Assembly: GCA_025965295.1 (NCBI GenBank)
Contig: JAOPXF010000475.1
Coordinates: 1 to 5,882, forward strand
From: Nocardioides sp.
Lineage (GTDB): Bacteria; Actinomycetota; Actinomycetes; Propionibacteriales; Nocardioidaceae
Direction of reading: 5' to 3'
Length of the DNA: 5,882 nucleotides
The notes beneath the pieces were generated by a model. It saw only the letters and a program-made list of their open reading frames with translations, had not been told where the DNA came from and searched no databases. Position 1 is the first letter of the stretch; every line of letters begins with the position of its first letter. The position numbers and the translations under genes are program-made. This document shows, piece by piece, positions 1 to 3,223 of the stretch.

Positions 1-323
1 CGGGCCCGACGGGCCTCGGGTGTCTCGAACTCGGTCTCCTGCGGCGGGTACACCGCGTCGATCGCGGCGACGATCTCCTTGACGGTGTGCCGGACGAGCA
101 GGACCCGGCGGTCGATGCGTTCGGCCACGACGTGCTCGGTGATGGTGTCGTCCGCGTCGGCGGCGGCCACCAGGACGGTGCCGTCGGCCACGGCGTACGG
201 GATCACCCGGAAGGTGCGGCAGATCCCCTCGGGGATGAGCCGCCGCAGCTCGTCGTCGACACCGTCGTTGAGCCGGGTGACCCGACGCAGGGCGGCAGCG
301 GTGGTGGTCGAGGTCGTGGTCAT
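1..323 (-). CDS. GspE/MshE N-terminal-like domain protein, partial (3' end outside window)
   Basis: The gene begins with ATG at 323-321 and runs off the left edge after 107 complete codons without a stop. After a Thr-rich start (MTTTSTTTAALRRV), residues about 24-92 resemble the GspE/PulE/PilB N-terminal (T2SSE_N, MshEN second-lobe) fold. The visible hallmarks are RRLIPEGICRTFRVIPYAV, then DGTVLVAAADADD, then RRVLLVRHTVKEIVAAIDAVY, that is the family's 'LIPE..a..y.vlPl...dg.L.vA.adp' and 'I..aI...Y' pattern. In characterised proteins this domain precedes a secretion/pilus ATPase or is fused to other modules such as glycosyltransferases; some members bind cyclic-di-GMP. The RLGxxL-type first lobe is not seen here. 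No catalytic part lies in the window, so the full protein could be a secretion ATPase, a glycosyltransferase fusion or a stand-alone regulator. Its ATG overlaps the stop of the upstream small membrane gene (ATGA), implying translational coupling. Confidence 0.72.
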   Translation of the reverse strand, partial: MTTTSTTTAAALRRVTRLNDGVDDELRRLIPEGICRTFRVIPYAVADGTVLVAAADADDTITEHVVAERIDRRVLLVRHTVKEIVAAIDAVYPPQETEFETPEARRA

Positions 324-568
324 AGCGTTCCCGCTCCGAACCCGTGCGCCTGCGTGGGCGGCTCGTCGGGGCCGGTGGCCCGGGCCGAGCGCCCCTCGCG
401 AGACCGCATGACGCTGTAGGCGAGATAGGCAAGCAGCAGGGCGACGATCGGGGCGACGAGGAACGTCACGAAGACCGCGACGAAGATCGCCAAAGTAGCG
501 ATCAGGCCCAGGGTCGCTGCGCCGACCGACTTGCTCGCCGGTCGCGACGGAGTCGCTGGAACCGACAT
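320..568 (-). CDS. small two-helix membrane protein, hypothetical (82 aa)
   Basis: An 82-residue protein of unknown function, not assigned to a family. After a short polar N-terminus (MSVPATPSRPASK) the hydrophobic stretch at residues about 15-54 is long enough for two membrane helices. A proline near residue 40 (FLVAPIVALLL) marks the likely turn, so this would be a hairpin with both ends on the same side. A basic segment follows (MRSREGRSAR), then a polar Gly/Pro-rich tail. The positive charges after the second helix suggest that the tail is cytoplasmic. The start is supported by a G6 Shine-Dalgarno-like run (580-575) six bases upstream of the ATG. The TGA stop overlaps the ATG of the GspE/MshE-like gene, so the two are very probably co-translated, and the protein may be a membrane partner of it (inference). 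Codon use matches the neighbours, which argues that it is a real gene. Confidence 0.75.
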   Translation of the reverse strand: MSVPATPSRPASKSVGAATLGLIATLAIFVAVFVTFLVAPIVALLLAYLAYSVMRSREGRSARATGPDEPPTQAHGFGAGTL

Positions 569-574
569 GGTGCA

Positions 575-592
575 CCCCCCGGTGCTCGGTGC
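575..592 (-). promoter_or_regulatory. Shine-Dalgarno region with tandem GAGCACC repeat able to pair with it
   Basis: On the minus strand the leader of the 82-residue membrane gene carries GAGCACC twice in tandem (594-588 and 587-581), followed by GGGGGG and GGTGC. Either GCACC can pair with the GGTGC at 576-572. The nearer one gives a 5-bp stem with a GGGG loop that would hide the ribosome binding site. The G6 run itself is a good ribosome binding site at six-base spacing from the ATG. The hairpin is short, so a regulatory role is only a possibility. Confidence 0.3.
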
Positions 593-626
593 TCATGATG
601 TGACGAGCCCGAGTCCGGTCTCCGTC

Positions 627-632
627 AATGTA
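627..632 (-). promoter_or_regulatory. possible -10 hexamer TACATT for the small-membrane-protein operon
   Basis: Reading the minus strand in the 155-bp gap between the GH5 gene and the 82-residue membrane gene, TACATT fits the actinobacterial -10 pattern TAnnnT. Transcription would begin near 620, giving a leader of about 52 bases. No good -35 lies at the usual distance upstream. The same bases overlap a TTGACG (628-623), which could instead be a -35, but it lacks a matching -10 at 17 bases. The rest of the gap shows no terminator with a U-tract and no small gene, so readthrough from GH5 is possible. Confidence 0.3.
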
Positions 633-723
633 GCGGCGGCGGGACCGGCCCCGGCGAAGTTGCGCAAACCTTGAGGGTGCCCGGGGACCGGACCAGACAG
701 GTCGACGTTCGAGGGCCGAAGAC

Positions 724-1896
724 CTACTCAGGCAAGGGTTTCCGTTGCAGCCAGGCCCTCGCCACGGCGCCGTACGGCGTCGGGGTGCCCGTCTCGTCGG
801 TCACCAGCGACATCGGGTCGTGCGGGTGGTCGGCCCACACCCAGAACAGGGTGCCGAGGTTGTGCTCGTCGGCCCACGCGAGGTAGTCCTCGACGTAGCC
901 CTTTGCGGGGTGCTCGGACCCCAGCTCGGAGGTCAGCACCGGAACGCTGTCGGCGAGCTGGCCGAGCACGGAGTCCCAGCAGTCGCGGGTGTTGCAGTCC
1001 TTGAAGTCGTAGCTGTGGAACGCGGCGACGAGCTGGTCGTCGTCCGGGGCGAACTCGAGCCAGTGGCTGAGGTCGTTGGCGTAGTCGAGCCCGCCGAGCA
1101 GGATCGGCTGCTTCGCTCCGGCGTCGCGGATCGCCTTGACCACGGCGTCCATGCCCTGCACTCGGTAGGTGACCCGACCGGAGCTCAGCATCTGGTCGTC
1201 CTCGACCGGGGCATCGCAGCCGCCGTCTCGCCAGCACTTCCAGGTCAGGTCGAGCAGCGGGCGGGTGCCCGCGGAGTTGTACCGCGAGTAGGGCTCGTTG
1301 AAGGCGTCGAACATCACCGACGGGTTGTCGCGGTAGTCGGTCGCGACCGAGCGCCAGAAGGCGAGGGACTCCGAGTCCGGCATCGCCACGTTCCCGAACT
1401 CGGGCTGGCCGATCCGCTTGCGGCTGTGCAGGTCGAGGACCACCACGAGCCCGGCACGGTTCAGCGCGGTCACGAAGCGGTGGACGGCGTCGCGGTAGAC
1501 CTGGACGGTCCGCTCCTGGTACTCGTCGCTCACGGGAGCCCCGCGGGTGCCGAGCCAGCAGTCCTGGTTGAGGGGGAGCCGGACCGTGTTGGCGCCCCAG
1601 GCGGCGATCGCTTCGGCCTCGTAGGTGTCGGGGTCGCGGGCGACCACGGTGTCGAGGGCGGATATCCCCCAGCCCTGGGCGCAGGCGTACTCGAAGCTGC
1701 TCCAGTTGACGCCGCGTGGGACGAAGTCGCGTCCGCTGCGGGCATCGACGATGTGGTTGTCCTCGACGACGGGCTGCGGGGCGTCGCTGGCGGCCGCGCT
1801 CGCCGCGCCGTTCGGGTCGCGCAGCAGCACGGCGACCGCCGCGCCGGCGACGAGCGCCAGCACGACCGCAAGCAGCGTCCAGCGCACCCAGCGCAT
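724..1896 (-). CDS. secreted or membrane-anchored GH5-type glycoside hydrolase (cellulase-like)
   Basis: A 390-residue glycoside hydrolase of the GH5 (cellulase, clan GH-A) type, expected to cleave beta-linked glucan or mannan outside the membrane; the exact substrate cannot be read. Residues 7-25 are a hydrophobic signal peptide or signal anchor without a twin arginine or lipobox. The catalytic domain starts near residue 45 (RGVNWSSFEY at 61-70). Visible GH5 features are the conserved Arg in TVRLPLN (R106), DLH (H157), the acid/base Glu in FDAFNEP (E201), HSY (H294, Y296) and the nucleophile Glu in LTSELGS (E324). A Trp-rich strand, FWVWAD, follows at 351-356. Six cysteines (72, 113, 221, 227, 301, 306) suggest disulfides, which agrees with export. 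The chosen ATG at 1896 has a G6 run five bases upstream and directly precedes the signal sequence; longer in-frame readings continue into the antisense of the next gene. It is transcribed divergently from the transhydrogenase gene. TAG stop at 726-724. Confidence 0.9.
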   Translation of the reverse strand: MRWVRWTLLAVVLALVAGAAVAVLLRDPNGAASAAASDAPQPVVEDNHIVDARSGRDFVPRGVNWSSFEYACAQGWGISALDTVVARDPDTYEAEAIAAWGANTVRLPLNQDCWLGTRGAPVSDEYQERTVQVYRDAVHRFVTALNRAGLVVVLDLHSRKRIGQPEFGNVAMPDSESLAFWRSVATDYRDNPSVMFDAFNEPYSRYNSAGTRPLLDLTWKCWRDGGCDAPVEDDQMLSSGRVTYRVQGMDAVVKAIRDAGAKQPILLGGLDYANDLSHWLEFAPDDDQLVAAFHSYDFKDCNTRDCWDSVLGQLADSVPVLTSELGSEHPAKGYVEDYLAWADEHNLGTLFWVWADHPHDPMSLVTDETGTPTPYGAVARAWLQRKPLPE

Positions 1897-1916
1897 CGAG
1901 GCCCCCCATTCTCCCT

Positions 1917-1934
1917 CCCGACGAATCGTACGGG
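1917..1934. promoter_or_regulatory. imperfect palindrome in the divergent promoter region (possible operator)
   Basis: CCCGACGA-A-TCGTACGGG has 8-bp arms around a single central A, with one extra A (1930) bulged in the right arm; the inner ACGA/TCGT arms are perfect. It covers the -10 proposed for the GH5 gene and the -35 position of the transhydrogenase promoter. A bound regulator could therefore affect both genes. No regulator gene is in the window, so this is a positional inference only. Confidence 0.3.
1925..1930 (-). promoter_or_regulatory. possible -10 hexamer TACGAT for the GH5 gene
   Basis: On the minus strand TACGAT matches TAnnnT. The expected start near 1918 would leave a leader of about 22 bases, which carries GGGAGGGAG and a G6 run as ribosome binding sequence before the ATG at 1896. 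No -35 resembling TTGACA is present at 17 bases; that place is occupied by the opposing -10. Confidence 0.4.
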
Positions 1935-1947
1935 CCGGGGAGGCGGT

Positions 1948-1953
1948 TATGTT
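1948..1953 (+). promoter_or_regulatory. -10 hexamer TATGTT placed for a leaderless transcript
   Basis: TATGTT fits the actinobacterial TAnnnT -10. With the standard six bases between the -10 and the start point, transcription would begin exactly at A1960, the A of the transhydrogenase ATG. Leaderless mRNAs with this spacing are common in actinobacteria. There is no recognisable TTGACA at the -35 position. The competing reading is that GGGGAGG (1937-1943) is a Shine-Dalgarno for an ATG at 1949 that opens a four-codon ORF (Met-Leu-Gly-Glu-stop), whose TGA overlaps the real ATG. Confidence 0.45.
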
Positions 1954-1959
1954 GGGCGA

Positions 1960-3222
1960 ATGAGCGAGACCGTCTTCACCTACGCGGCGCCGGCCCTCAA
2001 GTTCGGCCCCGGATCGTCCGCGGAGGTCGGGCACGACCTGCTCTCGTACGGCGCCCGCCGGGTGCTGCTCGTGACGGATCCCGGTGTCGCCGCGACCGGC
2101 CACCCGGCCCGGATCGCCGAGCAGGTGCGGGCCCGCGGCGTCGAGGTCGCGACGTACGACCGGGTGCACGTGGAGCCCACCGACGACTCGATGCGCGACG
2201 CGATCGACTTCGCCCGCGACGCGGGGCCCTTCGACGCGATCCTGGCCGTGGGCGGCGGTTCGGCCATCGACACCGCCAAGGCGGTCAACCTGCTCACCAC
2301 CAACCCGGGTGAGCTGATGGACTACATCAACGCCCCGGTGGGCAAGGCCATGGCACCGACGGAGCGGCTGCTGCCGTTGGTGGCGATCCCGACCACGACC
2401 GGGACGGGCAGCGAGAGCACCACCATCTGCGTGCTCGACGTGCTGTCGCTGAAGGTCAAGACCGGCATCAGCCACCCGATGCTGCGCCCGACCCTGGCCG
2501 TCGTCGACCCGCTGTTGACCGCGTCCCAGCCGACGATGGTCACGGCGGCCTCCGGCATGGACATCCTGTGCCACGCGCTGGAGAGCTACACCGCCCGCTG
2601 GTACGCCGACTTCGACGCCAAGCAGCCCGAGCAGCGGGTCCCCTACTGCGGCGCGAACCCGATCGCGGACATGTGGTCGGAGAAGGCGATGTCGATGCTG
2701 GCCGGCGCGTTCCGCACCGCGGTGCGCGACGGCTCGGACGGCCTCGCCCGCGAGCAGATGGCGATGGCCGCGACCTTCGCCGGCCTCGGTTTCGGCAACG
2801 CGGGCGTGCACATCCCGCACGCCAACGCCTACCCGATCGCCGGCCGGGTCCGGGACTTCCGGCCACCGGGCTACCCCGACGACGAGGCGATCGTCCCGCA
2901 CGGCATGGCGGTGTCGCTGACCGCGCCCGAGGCGTTCCGCTTCACGTTCGAGGCCGCCCCCGAACGGCACCTGCGGGCCGCCCGGCTGCTCGACCCCGCC
3001 GCCTCCGGGGACGGACCCGACGTACTGCCCGGCGTGCTGAGCACGCTGATGCGCGACATCGGCATCCCGAACGGGCTGGCCGAGGTCGGCTACGGCGATG
3101 CCGATGTCGACGACCTGGTCGCCGGCTCGCTGCAGCAGCAGCGGCTGCTCGCGACCGCTCCGCGGCCTGTCCACGGGGAGGACCTCGCGTCGGTGTTCCG
3201 CGGCTCGATGGAACACTGGTGA
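1960..3222 (+). CDS. hydroxyacid-oxoacid transhydrogenase (ADHFE1-like iron-type alcohol dehydrogenase)
   Basis: A 420-residue group III (iron-type) alcohol dehydrogenase of the hydroxyacid-oxoacid transhydrogenase branch. The family reaction is 4-hydroxybutyrate + 2-oxoglutarate giving succinic semialdehyde + D-2-hydroxyglutarate, with a tightly held nicotinamide cofactor. The nucleotide-binding GGGSAIDTAKAVN is at 98-110 and PTTTGTGSE at 144-152. Likely metal ligands are D201 and H205 (GMDILCHALESYT), H287 (IPHANAYPIAG) and H314 (PHGM). The 27-residue gap between the last two histidines, longer than the 14 of FucO-type enzymes, is shared with ADHFE1. So are the segments GANPIADMW (231-239), AGLGFGNAGVH (274-284), PERHL (334-338) and the GLAEVGY...LVAGSL tail (372-390). 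Where human ADHFE1 has HGM this protein has HAN (287-289). The ATG at 1960 gives the family N-terminus and has no closer in-frame start. It probably forms an operon with the FAD/Fe-S gene one base downstream. A less specific 4-hydroxybutyrate dehydrogenase role is the main alternative. Confidence 0.9.
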   Translation: MSETVFTYAAPALKFGPGSSAEVGHDLLSYGARRVLLVTDPGVAATGHPARIAEQVRARGVEVATYDRVHVEPTDDSMRDAIDFARDAGPFDAILAVGGGSAIDTAKAVNLLTTNPGELMDYINAPVGKAMAPTERLLPLVAIPTTTGTGSESTTICVLDVLSLKVKTGISHPMLRPTLAVVDPLLTASQPTMVTAASGMDILCHALESYTARWYADFDAKQPEQRVPYCGANPIADMWSEKAMSMLAGAFRTAVRDGSDGLAREQMAMAATFAGLGFGNAGVHIPHANAYPIAGRVRDFRPPGYPDDEAIVPHGMAVSLTAPEAFRFTFEAAPERHLRAARLLDPAASGDGPDVLPGVLSTLMRDIGIPNGLAEVGYGDADVDDLVAGSLQQQRLLATAPRPVHGEDLASVFRGSMEHW

Positions 3223-3223
3223 C

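Noticed and set aside
79..419. Two overlapping plus-strand frames of 110 codons
   Set aside because: They are antisense to the GspE/MshE-like and membrane genes, Arg/Ser/Gly-rich, and resemble no family.
660..702. Possible terminator or operator: TTGCGCAA palindrome (660-667) and a GC-rich CCGG stem near 679-694
   Set aside because: The stem is about 6 bp with a three-base loop and no U-tract follows on the minus strand. The 8-base palindrome alone is too short to call an operator.
671..886. 71-codon plus-strand frame at the end of the GH5 gene
   Set aside because: It mostly overlaps the GH5 coding sequence in antisense, with no ribosome binding site or recognisable similarity.
745..3222. 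825-codon plus-strand frame extending the transhydrogenase far upstream
   Set aside because: The first 405 codons are antisense to the GH5 gene. The family N-terminus starts at 1960, and the intervening sequence holds promoter-like signals and no homology.
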